Virus record (IMG/VR): IMGVR_UViG_3300017527_000423 | Location: 1-53,524 of that record | From: a virus | Strand: one strand, 5' to 3' | Length of the DNA: 53,524 nt | In this document: piece by piece, positions 6,360-15,925 of the stretch | Numbering within the stretch: the stretch's first letter is position 1 | Layout: the number at the start of each line of letters is the position of its first letter | Translations under genes and position numbers: made by a program | Notes under the pieces: generated by a model | Told to the model about the DNA's origin: nothing | The model's database searches: none | The model's input: only the letters and a program-made list of their open reading frames with translations

Positions 6360-8162
6360 ATGTCAGTTTTTCTTTTACCATTCTCATCTAAAGGCGGGTT
6401 TTCAATAGGCGAAGAACGAGCTGAGAAATCGATTTTTAAAATCAAAGGAGAAGGCATACCCGAGGCAAGAGTAAATGGTTATCCTGGTTGGGAATATACA
6501 GACACATTAAACGGATTAAAATATATTAAGATTTCGGGTCAAGGCAACAACATTGGGTGGCTTCCTGTAGTTTTAACAAAGTTCTCTCAAGAATTAGATG
6601 CTCAGGGAAATACGATTAACAATATCCCTGATCCAATACTTCCTCATCAAGTAGTTCCTAAGCAATACGTAGATAATCTTGTAGGTATTGTAGAGGATTA
6701 TGTCTCTCATTATAATACTCAAGATGGTACATCTGATGGAGGCATAGAAGTATCTCCGACATCAACTTCTAGAAAGATCTCATCCCCTTCTTCTGAAGGC
6801 AGTCCCTTTAAAATAGGTGATTGGTCCGGAGGCGACTTCCGTCTATGCTATCGTAATAGTACAGTATCTTTTAATAATTCACAACAAGTAAGCTTTGTCA
6901 ATGATTCAACTACTACTGTTGAGGTAAGAGTTCTAGATGCTGATGGAACTTCTGTTATCTCGTCCTTTATTACAGATCCGATATCAGGAATTTATGATTC
7001 TACCTCAGGTTTTATTAGAGTACGTATCATAGAATGGGAGTCGGATTTTTCTAAGTTTAAAGCAAGGATTTTGGTAGATGTAATGCTAAATAATTTATTA
7101 CCTGGTGGAGGCAGATTCTCTATTCAGGTTATTCATTATAATGCAGCTGATGGAGACTTCTCTTATTCTTCGGTTCCCTACTTTTATGATACTGATAATG
7201 TACTTCAGTCTCTTTCAGGAATCTCAATAGATGAGCATGATGTATATTCTTCTAAGTATCTTTCAGGAATAAGATACTATGATAAGGGAGATGACTTCGA
7301 GATTCATATTCCCCTATTAGATGAGATGAATCATCTATCATTTCCAAGGTTCTTTGCTAATTTCAAAACAAACTCTTTCTTTGGCATTTCCGATAGAAGT
7401 CTGGAAGGTTCTGATTTATTCATGTGGTCTGTTCTTTGGAATAACACGAATGCAAGTTTTAATTCCGTAGAGGCAATTTCTCGTAACAATTTTAGATATA
7501 TAGGGGATTCAGCAAGAGCAACAGCTCAGGTAATTGATTGGTCTCCAGGAAGCTCTAAACAATCTCCTCCATTATCGGTATGTATCGATACTTGGAATGC
7601 AGAATCTGACGAACTTAGTGAGTATTTCACTGACGAGTCCTTTAGAACAACTTCCACAGACATTCCTTGGGACTCTTCGGAGGATCTTATCTCATATGAT
7701 GATGCTGCAGGTCTTATGATTCAGAAAGGTAAGCTTCAGATCAGAAATTCTGATTGGACTTCTTATTCACCTGGCACTACTTCTAATCCTGATTATTCTT
7801 CAGTTCCGTCTTCAGGAACATATTATCGGTTTTTCACTGATTTATCATCATCTGTAAGAAACTCAGTTCAGTTTGAGATAGGTGGATTTAACTTACAGGA
7901 TTTAATTAATGAGAGAGTTAAGTTGTGGATTTTAATCCCAGGCAAATGGACTTCTTCTTGTTTTATTCACGGGTCTTCAGAATATGATTTTGGATCATTC
8001 AACGGAGACAATGACCCCATTAGAACTAACGACTCTTCCTCAAATATAATAAGAGCAAGCTTTGGAGTTCTTGGTCTGGATTCATATCATAATTCTTTCC
8101 GAATTCACTTAGAAATTCATGACCCATCAATCAATCCTGATTACATTCGGGTATCATTTTAA
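6360..8162 (+). CDS. Tail fibre or baseplate-wedge-like structural protein (600 aa)
   Basis: Residues 75-105 contain LDAQGNTINNIPDP followed by VVPKQYVDNL, the 'LxxxGNxIxNLxxP...KxYVD' pattern typical of phage tail-fibre proteins at the shaft entry. The rest is rich in Ser, Asp and aromatic residues with no repeats as regular as those of the next two fibres, and looks like a series of beta domains. It is the first gene of the fibre cassette, preceded by TATTTATTTATAAGGAT, where AAGGA gives the ribosome binding site. It is probably a virion adhesin, although an exact position in the tail cannot be assigned. Confidence 0.7.
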   Translation: MSVFLLPFSSKGGFSIGEERAEKSIFKIKGEGIPEARVNGYPGWEYTDTLNGLKYIKISGQGNNIGWLPVVLTKFSQELDAQGNTINNIPDPILPHQVVPKQYVDNLVGIVEDYVSHYNTQDGTSDGGIEVSPTSTSRKISSPSSEGSPFKIGDWSGGDFRLCYRNSTVSFNNSQQVSFVNDSTTTVEVRVLDADGTSVISSFITDPISGIYDSTSGFIRVRIIEWESDFSKFKARILVDVMLNNLLPGGGRFSIQVIHYNAADGDFSYSSVPYFYDTDNVLQSLSGISIDEHDVYSSKYLSGIRYYDKGDDFEIHIPLLDEMNHLSFPRFFANFKTNSFFGISDRSLEGSDLFMWSVLWNNTNASFNSVEAISRNNFRYIGDSARATAQVIDWSPGSSKQSPPLSVCIDTWNAESDELSEYFTDESFRTTSTDIPWDSSEDLISYDDAAGLMIQKGKLQIRNSDWTSYSPGTTSNPDYSSVPSSGTYYRFFTDLSSSVRNSVQFEIGGFNLQDLINERVKLWILIPGKWTSSCFIHGSSEYDFGSFNGDNDPIRTNDSSSNIIRASFGVLGLDSYHNSFRIHLEIHDPSINPDYIRVSF

Positions 8163-8173
8163 AGGATATTATT

Positions 8174-8350
8174 ATGCAAATTTTAGATATAAAAGAAACA
8201 GAACAGGGACGTTTTAAGATAGATGTAAAGGTATCCGATTATACGGATTTATCTGTTTATTTTTCATTAGAACAGTTAATTGCCTTAGAAGCTAGGATAA
8301 AGAAAATAAGATTAATGGCTTCTATCAAAGAGGAAGAAAGCAAAGAGTAA
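8174..8350 (+). CDS. Small hypothetical protein between fibre genes (58 aa)
   Basis: AAAGGA at 8161-8166 precedes this 58-codon frame, which fits exactly between two fibre genes. The sequence is charged: MQILDIKETEQGRFKIDVKV, then a Tyr/Leu stretch and a helical lysine/glutamate tail (LEARIKKIRLMASIKEEESKE). The tail could be a short coiled coil. Small proteins placed among fibre genes are sometimes fibre chaperones, but nothing specific shows this here. Confidence 0.6.
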   Translation: MQILDIKETEQGRFKIDVKVSDYTDLSVYFSLEQLIALEARIKKIRLMASIKEEESKE

Positions 8351-8354
8351 TTAT

Positions 8355-11318
8355 ATGAGTGCATTTCTATCAGAAGAACTACGTAATTTTTCCTTCAAGG
8401 GCTTCCTTGGATTATTCGGATCCGGTAACCGTGATACAGCTCCCGATAACCTTGCGTGGTATGAAGAATTTACAACTAGTGATCTTATAGTAAAACCTAC
8501 TCAAATATGGGCAGATTATCCTTTAATTCCTCCGGCACCTAATCTTACGGTAGCTCAAGTAAATGCAGCATCGAATCCTACTATTATAGAAGATTTAACT
8601 ACAACACCTATTCATCTTACTCCGTCTCCGAATAATAAAGCATTTTTTACTACCTCAACATTTGGTGATCTTACTTCAGTTTTACCCAATTGGATAATGC
8701 CTCAGTTAGTCCCTAGAATAGATCCTCCTTATCAGGGATTGGCATCTATTGGTTACATGGTAAGATTATATAATGGGGATCCTACTTCAGGCGGGACTGA
8801 GATATCTACAACGAAAGACAAAGATGGCTCTCGTGTCGGCTGGTTTATGCATTTCGGAACAGGAGCGATACTAACATCTTCAGCATTTTCAGGGATAATA
8901 GATCCTCAAGATGTATGGCTAACAGGCTTTAGATATATTGGAACATTGGGAACAGGTGTAAGCCCTAACTCCGTCTCAGAAGTAAATGGTAAGACAGGGC
9001 CTATTGTCAACCTTAATACGGATGATATTCCAGAAGGATCAACGAACCTGTATTTTACGGATCAACGAGTCACGGATAGTACTCAAGTACAAGAGAATAC
9101 TACAAAATTATTAGGTATTGAAGAGAATGCAACAGCAGATCAGATCGCCTTAGAAGTTCCATTCACTCCTAATGGTGATTTAGAATCGACAGATGTTCAG
9201 TCTGTTATAATAGAATTAAGAAATGATACTGATTCAAAATTAGATTCAGTTATTTCCGGATTTTCAGGAAGGATCCTAGATCCAGTTCAATCTTTAGTAG
9301 ATTTAAAATCTTTAGACACTACGAATCTTTCAGATTTTCCTGATAAAGTATTGATTAATGTAGAAGATGCGGGAATTTATCGTTTCGACAGGGAGAGCAC
9401 TTCTATAGATAATGGCGAATCGATAATTCAACCAACTACAGGTCCGGGTAGATGGCTTCGAAACACTTCAAGCATTTATGAGCATAATAAGACAACTTTA
9501 ATTCAAGGAGGACTTCCTGATGAGTATAATCACTTATCAAATGCAGAGTTATCTAAATTAGCAGGAATAGAACCTTTCGCTCAGGTTAACCCAACGCCTG
9601 CTGAGATTAAAACTGCATATGAATCAAATCCAGATACAAACGCATTTACCGATTCAGAGAAACTTAAGTTATTTGGAATATCTCCAGGAGCAACCGCTAA
9701 TAGTCCTGATCTTTATTTACTAGATCGATCTAATCATAATGGAACACAGGACACAGATACATTAACGGATGGAACTTTATCTAAAGTATTTACAAATGCG
9801 GATAACGATAAGTTAGATGGAATAGAGCCTGGAGCAGAGGTAAATCCAACAGCATTAGACATTAAAACATTATATGAATCGAACCCTAATACAAACGAGT
9901 TTTCAGATTTAGAGAAAATTAAATTAGGTAATATAGAAGACAACGCAACTGCAGACCAGATAGCATCAGAGGTTCCTTATGATAATTCTTCAGGATTATT
10001 AGCAACTGATGTTCAGTCAGCGATAGACGAAGTAAAGAATCTTGCAGAAAACGGAACAGATGATCAAACAGCGGAGGAAGTTCCATTTAATCCTGATGGA
10101 GATATTGCATCCTCTAATGTTCAGGATGCTTTAGTAGAGGTCCGTGATGATACGGATATAAAACTTAATGCCAAAGCAGAACTCTATCATGAGCATCCAG
10201 CATCAGCAATCGTATCGGGAGAGTTGGCGGACGCAAGAATATCTGAATCAAGTATCTTACAACATGAATCTTCTATCAACCATAACAACTTGGATAATTA
10301 TGACATAGCAGAGCATAGAATTATAGAAGACTCTTCCTCAGATAATACTTCTTTATTATCTTCTGAAGAGATAGATTCCAGAATAGACGTAGCATCTCAA
10401 CAAGCAAGAGCAGCGATTCTAGCACCAGTATTAAACATAGCAACTTTAGTAGTAATTGATACTACCGATGTCCCTGATAAAGTAATTATAAATGTAGAAG
10501 CTAATGGCATTTATCGTTTCGATAAAGAGAGCCTTGCAGCGTTAGACGGCGATAGAGTAATAATCCCTAATTCAGGGATTGGTAGATGGTTTAAAGTAGC
10601 TCCACCAGTGGCTGATCATAATCAAATGTTAAATCTTCAGGGAGGGACTTTAGGAGAGTATTATCATTTATCGTCCACAGAGCTAGCTAAACTTTCGGGA
10701 ATAGAGGATGGAGCAACAGCAGATCTTACCGCACCTGAAGTAAAGAATTTATATGAATCAAATTTGGATACAAATGAATTCTCAGATGCAGAAAAGATAA
10801 AACTCGCAGGAATATCTCCAGGAGCAGATTTTCAAACAGCGGAGGAAGTTCCATTTAATCCTGTATCAGGAATTGTGTCTAATGATGTTCAAGCGGCAAT
10901 AGTTGAGATTAATTCCAAGTCCTTAAACAGAGATTCAATTCAAGATGGTTTAATCGCTGCCAATACTTCTAAGATATCTGCAGACGGGAGTATTTCAGTT
11001 CATTCAGACGTAGAATACCCTGCTCCTCCTGTTGTTGGAGACACTCTTAAGTGGGATGGATCTAAGTTTATTCCGAGCCCTTCTTCCTTAGTAAACTCTT
11101 TAATATTCAATCATGATTTAGTAGGTATTCAGGATGGTGTAAATGTAACGTTTACAACCTCAATAGATTTCATCCTCGGCACTACTCAATTATACATAAA
11201 TGGTCTTCGTCAGAAATTAGGCTCGTCTTATCAGGAGGTAAGTACGTCTACTATAGTACTTACAGGCTTTATCCCTATATCAACAGATGAATTATTAGTA
11301 GATTTCGTGAGACTTTAA
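8355..11318 (+). CDS. Large repeat-containing tail fibre protein (987 aa)
   Basis: After an N-terminal part of about 200 residues comes VSEVNGKTGPIVNLNTDDIP and NLYFTDQRV, a well-known tail-fibre motif. Then come repeated modules of the type GIEENATADQIALEVPF...TDVQSVIIEL, seen at least four times with variation (for example DQTAEEVPFNPDGDIASSNV), and paired modules with SGRxxxxxxxxVLINVEDAGIYRFDRES. The C-terminal 75 residues (TQLYINGLRQ) share a fold pattern with the end of the next fibre (EHVYLNGLLQ). It is probably a trimeric shaft protein with a tip domain. A 32-base exact repeat lies at 10064-10095 and 10832-10863. Confidence 0.8.
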   Translation: MSAFLSEELRNFSFKGFLGLFGSGNRDTAPDNLAWYEEFTTSDLIVKPTQIWADYPLIPPAPNLTVAQVNAASNPTIIEDLTTTPIHLTPSPNNKAFFTTSTFGDLTSVLPNWIMPQLVPRIDPPYQGLASIGYMVRLYNGDPTSGGTEISTTKDKDGSRVGWFMHFGTGAILTSSAFSGIIDPQDVWLTGFRYIGTLGTGVSPNSVSEVNGKTGPIVNLNTDDIPEGSTNLYFTDQRVTDSTQVQENTTKLLGIEENATADQIALEVPFTPNGDLESTDVQSVIIELRNDTDSKLDSVISGFSGRILDPVQSLVDLKSLDTTNLSDFPDKVLINVEDAGIYRFDRESTSIDNGESIIQPTTGPGRWLRNTSSIYEHNKTTLIQGGLPDEYNHLSNAELSKLAGIEPFAQVNPTPAEIKTAYESNPDTNAFTDSEKLKLFGISPGATANSPDLYLLDRSNHNGTQDTDTLTDGTLSKVFTNADNDKLDGIEPGAEVNPTALDIKTLYESNPNTNEFSDLEKIKLGNIEDNATADQIASEVPYDNSSGLLATDVQSAIDEVKNLAENGTDDQTAEEVPFNPDGDIASSNVQDALVEVRDDTDIKLNAKAELYHEHPASAIVSGELADARISESSILQHESSINHNNLDNYDIAEHRIIEDSSSDNTSLLSSEEIDSRIDVASQQARAAILAPVLNIATLVVIDTTDVPDKVIINVEANGIYRFDKESLAALDGDRVIIPNSGIGRWFKVAPPVADHNQMLNLQGGTLGEYYHLSSTELAKLSGIEDGATADLTAPEVKNLYESNLDTNEFSDAEKIKLAGISPGADFQTAEEVPFNPVSGIVSNDVQAAIVEINSKSLNRDSIQDGLIAANTSKISADGSISVHSDVEYPAPPVVGDTLKWDGSKFIPSPSSLVNSLIFNHDLVGIQDGVNVTFTTSIDFILGTTQLYINGLRQKLGSSYQEVSTSTIVLTGFIPISTDELLVDFVRL
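10064..10863 (+). repeat. 32-bp direct repeat pair inside the 987-aa fibre gene
   Basis: An identical 32-base stretch encoding QTAEEVPFNP occurs at 10064-10095 and 10832-10863, in the same frame. Other copies of the module are similar only at protein level, so this pair looks more recent or subject to gene conversion. Confidence 0.7.
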
Positions 11319-11388
11319 AGGTAAAATAACATATTTTTCCTCCTCTTAGTAATTCCTTATTTTATGAATTTAAAAAGAGGATTTTACT

Positions 11389-14300
11389 ATGGCCGGTATG
11401 ACACAAATAAGAGCGAATCAGATTTTAGATGGCATTTTAAAAGATGCTAAAATTGCGGCAGATGCAAATATTGCATTGTCCAAATTGGCTGAGGTAGTTC
11501 TTCAAGCCGACGGTGGTCAAGAATTAACTGCAGATTGGGATGTTGGCGGAACATTTAAGATAACAGGACTTCCCACAGCAACAGCAGATGGCGATGCGGC
11601 AAGTAAATCTTACGTTGATCAAGCATTAATAACAGGAGGTGTTGTTAAAGAGGCTCTTCTTGATCAAGACCAGTTAAGCGATACTTATGGTATACTCCCT
11701 GCGATGGTATGTTTCATCACTACAAATCCTCAAGACGGCGATACAATAGTTATTACTGACGGAACAAATACAGAGACTTATACATATAAAACAACTACTG
11801 GCGTAGCTACGGATATCGAAATCGGAGCAACACCTGTAGATACTATGACAAACGCTGCTGCGGTAATTCTAGCTCAAAGTTCTTACTGGAATGCGTGTTA
11901 TCATGCGGATGGTCTAGATGCAATAAATGCTGATGGTGTAAATCTTATCTCAGTTAGAACTGGAGGGGAGAATTCTACTACTCGTATTTATGGTTCTTGG
12001 GGAACTCAAGCAAACATGCAGGTTGTTGAATATGCAGGTGAACTTGAATACAGAACTAGTAAGGCTTCTATTGATCTTCCATCTTCTGATCCAGGATCAG
12101 GAAGAGTAGGTATAGGTAGACTTAAAGCAAATTTAGATAATGGTGAAATTCACTTAACTCTTGATTCAGACGGTTTATATTCATGGGACGGAGATGGAGA
12201 GACTTGGAGAACTTTATCAGGAACCGGATCTATTCCAGACGCAACCGCTGCTTCAGGTGGCGGAACTAAAGGTAAACTCACTGTAGATTCAGACAATGGT
12301 CTATCATTATCTACGGGAGTTCTTTCTATAAACACTGCAACAGCTCGTGGTTTAGACTTCGTTTCAGACCAGCTTTCTATTGCTTTAGATTCTTCTGATG
12401 CATTAGAACTAGCAGCGGGAGGTATTGATTTAAAAGACACTATAACAGGTGATCGTACTTTCAGCGCGAATAGCATAACTTTATCTGGTGCGGGTAACTT
12501 ATCAGTTACTAAAGATAATGCATCTATCGTAACAAATGATACAACAGGTGTAGCTTCTGGTGAAATTAACATTAAAACTGGTGACATCACTGGTGCAGGT
12601 AACGTAGGTGATCTAAATATCACAGGCGGTCAGGGAGATTCAGGTAATGGCGGTGACATCAACATCGAATCTGGAAACACTTCATCAGGCGCTATCGGGG
12701 GTGTTCTTGTATCAGCTAATCCAGCAGGAGCTGAGGTAGCAGTAGCAGCATCTATAAAATTAGATGCAGCAGCAGATAAGACACTATTAACAGCTCAACC
12801 TACTGGTGGAACAGCATTAGCGATAGCAACAACGAATTATGTAGACACAGCAGTAGGCGCACTATCAGCGGACAAGATAACAGACGGCGACGCAGCTCTG
12901 GAAGAGACATATGTAGACGTATCAACATCTAATCAAGTAAAAATTAGATCAGGTTTAAACGCTTCAGGCGCATCTCCTGTAAGTGCTATATCACTTACAG
13001 TTCCTTCAGCAAGCTCTGGATCAACCTCAGGAGATATAGAAATAACAGCGGGATCTAACTCAGTAGCATATGCTGCCGGAGGTAACGTTAATATAACAGC
13101 AGGAGCAGGAACAGGTGGTTCTTCAACAGGTGGTTCAGTAAACATTTTAGGTGGTACTGGAGTAGCAAATGACGGATCAGTTGAAATCGATGCCGGAGTT
13201 AATATTGATATAGGTAGAACAAATGCTTCTATTGTTCATTTAGGAAATTCTTCTTCTAGTATAACATTACAAGCTGCGGTTAATGATGTTAGGTTATTAA
13301 ATGCTCCTACAGGAGCGCAGGCATTAGCAGTAGCAACAACAGGTTATGTAGACACCGCAATAAGCTCTCTATCATTTTCAAAAATAACAGACGGCGATGC
13401 CACTACAGATGAAACATATATCGATGTAGCCGGTACAGAGAACCAAATTAAAATGGTTGCAGGAATCAAATCCGGAGCCGCGGCAGCCTCAGCAATAGAT
13501 ATATCAGTTGTAACAGCAACTTCAGGTGATGGAGGAGCAATAAACATAAATTCAGGCGCAGCGTCATCTGCGAATCAGTCAGGTGGAGATATCAACATAA
13601 CATCTGGTTCAGGCGCTCAATATGGTGCTGGAGGAGATATTACAATTAAAGGCGGGGATACTTCAGGATCTGTTCAAGGCGGAGGAAACATCATTATCCA
13701 AGGTGGTAATGATGCCAACAACGGCAGTGGAGGTAACGTTACTATCAACGCCGGTGGAGGAGCAGGTACTGCTAAGGGATCTATCCTAATAGGTAACAAC
13801 GCTACTAATACGGGAGCAGTTACTCTTGGAGCTACTGGATTATACCCAACATTAGCAGTAGCACCTCCAGATGAAGACAGCTCTTTAAAAATAGCTTCTA
13901 CAGCGTGGGTTCAAAATGAAATATCAGATTTAGGTTTCGATAACACTAAAATAACCGATGGTGATAGCACTACAGAGGAAACATACATCGATGTTTCTAC
14001 AGACAATCAGGTAGCAATCAAAGCAGGTGTAACCTCAGGTGGATCAGCTAATGCTACTTCATCTATTGACATGTCAGTATCTGAAGCATCAGCCGGTGAT
14101 GGTGGAACAATTGCATTAACTGGGGGTAATACTTCAGGAAATAACCAGGCTGGAGGTAATGTAGAACTTACTGCAGGTAACAGTTCAGGTGATTCAGGAT
14201 CAGGTGGATCTATCTACATCTTACCTGGACAAGGAACAGGATACTCTCCAACAAAAGGGTTTATTGAAATAGGTAACGCCACTAGCGGTGATACCTCTAT

Positions 14301-15819
14301 TTTATCAGGAGGGGGTATAAACATAAAGCAGGGAACACCTACAGTAACTCCGAGTCAGAGCTCAGGTATTTTTATACTTTCAGATAGTTTTCTAGATCTG
14401 AAATCAGATTCAGCTCTAGATATTAACTCGGGAGGAAGTGTCTCTATTAACGCTAATGCTCAGTTACAAATAGGTAATGCCTCTGGCAACGTTCTATTAG
14501 GTAGAGCAGGAAATTATCCTTCTTTATTTGTATCACCAGTTGCATCTGATAGTTCAACGAAGATTGCAACAACAGCTTGGGTACAAGGCGAATTAACGAG
14601 TGTTGATGCTGCAAAAATAACAGACGGCGATTCCGGAGTTCAAGAGACATATGTAGACGTTAATGATTCGGAAAACAGAGTAACGATCAAAGCAGGTGTA
14701 ACCTCAGGTGGATCAGCTAATGCTACTTCATCTATTGACATGTCAGTATCTGCTTCTACAGTTACTAATAACGGAGGGTCAATTACTATTGCAGCGGGTG
14801 ATACTAATGCACCATCAGGCAAACATGCAGGTGATATAAGCATATCCGCAGGAGCTAACGCAGGATCAGGCGACGGAGGGGATATTACTCTTACTTCTGG
14901 TACAGGATCTACTAACGGTAGCATCGACCTTGTTTCTTTAGGTAATATTAACATTGGGGATGGTACAGGCGGAACATTACAAGTTAATGTAGATACTCAA
15001 GCACTTGCATTAAAGACTTCGTCTACTAATAGAATAGCTATTAACGATTCAGGTTTTATTAATATTGATTCAGCAGCATTTGATTTAGACGCTACTGGAA
15101 CAGTTTCAATTAATACTGCTAATCAGGCAACTCCTCCTAGTATTGTATTGACAGCAGGTAATTCTACTGGCGCAGGCAATCAAGGTGCGGATGTAAGTAT
15201 CTCTTCTGGTAATGGCGGAACATCGGGATCTGGAGGTAATATAAGTATTGCTGCTGGATCTCCAGGAGCTTCAGGCGCTGGCGGATCAATTTCAATAACT
15301 ACTGGAGATTCTTCCGATGATAATACATCAACTTCATCAATTTCATTATCTACGGGAGATGCTAACGGAGTATCAGGAAGTTCAGGAGACATTGATATAT
15401 CTACAGGAAATACTGGAACATCAGGAATAGGCGGAAATATTACTATTTCAGCTACAGCAGGTTCTGCAAGTGGAGGTGATTTAACTCTTTCCGCATCAGC
15501 TAATAAAGCGGTCCTTGATAACCAGCCTACAGGTACTGTAGATTTAGCGATAGCAACAACTAAGTATGTTGATGACCAGCTAGGTTCTACAGGTATTTTT
15601 GTAGACAAAGAAGTTCCTACAGGAACTATTAATGGTACTAATAGGGTCTTCACTCTAGCAAATACTCCGGCTGCAGGTAGTGAGCATGTTTACTTAAACG
15701 GTTTATTACAGCTAGAAGGATCTGGAAATGATTATCAAATTTCAGGAACTACTATTACTTTTGAAGTTGGGAGTGAGCCTCTAACAGGAAGTAATCTTCA
15801 AGTTACTTATCGTAAGTAA
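11389..15819 (+). CDS. Very large Gly/Ser/Thr-rich repeat tail fibre (1476 aa)
   Basis: The N-terminus (MAGMTQIRANQILDGILKDA) leads into FKITGLPTATADGDAASKSYVDQ, the usual fibre motif. At least four modules follow, each opening with KITDGD...ETYVDV (about residues 495, 666, 854 and 1075) and ending in an IATTxYVD or IASTAWVQ line. Between them lie beta-roll-like strings such as GGNVTINAGGGAGT and GGDITIKGGDTSG. The last 75 residues (VPTGTINGTNRVFTLA, then YLNGLLQLEG) form a probable tip domain. The size and repeats suggest the long distal shaft of a fibre. Codons are skewed toward GGA, ACA and GCA. Two modules share a 67-base exact repeat. Confidence 0.85.
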   Translation: MAGMTQIRANQILDGILKDAKIAADANIALSKLAEVVLQADGGQELTADWDVGGTFKITGLPTATADGDAASKSYVDQALITGGVVKEALLDQDQLSDTYGILPAMVCFITTNPQDGDTIVITDGTNTETYTYKTTTGVATDIEIGATPVDTMTNAAAVILAQSSYWNACYHADGLDAINADGVNLISVRTGGENSTTRIYGSWGTQANMQVVEYAGELEYRTSKASIDLPSSDPGSGRVGIGRLKANLDNGEIHLTLDSDGLYSWDGDGETWRTLSGTGSIPDATAASGGGTKGKLTVDSDNGLSLSTGVLSINTATARGLDFVSDQLSIALDSSDALELAAGGIDLKDTITGDRTFSANSITLSGAGNLSVTKDNASIVTNDTTGVASGEINIKTGDITGAGNVGDLNITGGQGDSGNGGDINIESGNTSSGAIGGVLVSANPAGAEVAVAASIKLDAAADKTLLTAQPTGGTALAIATTNYVDTAVGALSADKITDGDAALEETYVDVSTSNQVKIRSGLNASGASPVSAISLTVPSASSGSTSGDIEITAGSNSVAYAAGGNVNITAGAGTGGSSTGGSVNILGGTGVANDGSVEIDAGVNIDIGRTNASIVHLGNSSSSITLQAAVNDVRLLNAPTGAQALAVATTGYVDTAISSLSFSKITDGDATTDETYIDVAGTENQIKMVAGIKSGAAAASAIDISVVTATSGDGGAININSGAASSANQSGGDINITSGSGAQYGAGGDITIKGGDTSGSVQGGGNIIIQGGNDANNGSGGNVTINAGGGAGTAKGSILIGNNATNTGAVTLGATGLYPTLAVAPPDEDSSLKIASTAWVQNEISDLGFDNTKITDGDSTTEETYIDVSTDNQVAIKAGVTSGGSANATSSIDMSVSEASAGDGGTIALTGGNTSGNNQAGGNVELTAGNSSGDSGSGGSIYILPGQGTGYSPTKGFIEIGNATSGDTSILSGGGINIKQGTPTVTPSQSSGIFILSDSFLDLKSDSALDINSGGSVSINANAQLQIGNASGNVLLGRAGNYPSLFVSPVASDSSTKIATTAWVQGELTSVDAAKITDGDSGVQETYVDVNDSENRVTIKAGVTSGGSANATSSIDMSVSASTVTNNGGSITIAAGDTNAPSGKHAGDISISAGANAGSGDGGDITLTSGTGSTNGSIDLVSLGNINIGDGTGGTLQVNVDTQALALKTSSTNRIAINDSGFINIDSAAFDLDATGTVSINTANQATPPSIVLTAGNSTGAGNQGADVSISSGNGGTSGSGGNISIAAGSPGASGAGGSISITTGDSSDDNTSTSSISLSTGDANGVSGSSGDIDISTGNTGTSGIGGNITISATAGSASGGDLTLSASANKAVLDNQPTGTVDLAIATTKYVDDQLGSTGIFVDKEVPTGTINGTNRVFTLANTPAAGSEHVYLNGLLQLEGSGNDYQISGTTITFEVGSEPLTGSNLQVTYRK
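14017..14752 (+). repeat. 67-bp exact direct repeat pair in the 1476-aa fibre gene
   Basis: An identical 67-base sequence occurs at 14017-14083 and 14686-14752, 669 bases apart and in frame. It encodes IKAGVTSGGSANATSSIDMS and the next residues. Identity at synonymous positions implies recent duplication or conversion between modules, a way to change fibre length by whole modules. Confidence 0.8.
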
Positions 15820-15827
15820 TTCCATTA

Positions 15828-15870
15828 GAGAGGTTCTAGTTTATCATAGAATCTCTCATTTCTCTATCTT
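15828..15870 (+). terminator. Intrinsic terminator after the large fibre gene
   Basis: GAGAGGTTCTA (15828-15838) pairs with TAGAATCTCTC (15847-15857), eleven pairs with one G-U, around an eight-base loop. The T-rich stretch ATTTCTCTATCTTTTTATTTTTG follows. It begins nine bases after the fibre stop and is followed by a TATAAATA box, so transcription probably ends here and restarts. Confidence 0.65.
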
Positions 15871-15893
15871 TTTATTTTTGTATTTATTATTAT

Positions 15894-15901
15894 TATAAAT
15901 A
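15894..15901 (+). promoter_or_regulatory. TATAAATA box, T4-late-like promoter
   Basis: TATAAATA lies 32 bases before the ATG at 15926 and directly after a probable terminator, the position expected for a new promoter. Together with the sigma-like gene at 39457 it supports, but does not prove, a T4-style late promoter system. Confidence 0.45.
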
Positions 15902-15925
15902 GTTTTATATTACAGGAGAATTATA

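Noticed and set aside
12150-15653. Several long minus-strand open frames (for example 12150-12623, 14640-14954, 15180-15653)
   Set aside because: They lie wholly inside the repeat-rich fibre gene, are full of Pro, Val and Asp from the complement of its repeated codons, and have no ribosome binding sites. They are shadows of biased codon use.
11389-15819. Possible CRISPR-like array in the repeated fibre gene
   Set aside because: Repeat spacing is irregular and long, the frame is open throughout, and the repeats encode a conserved protein module.
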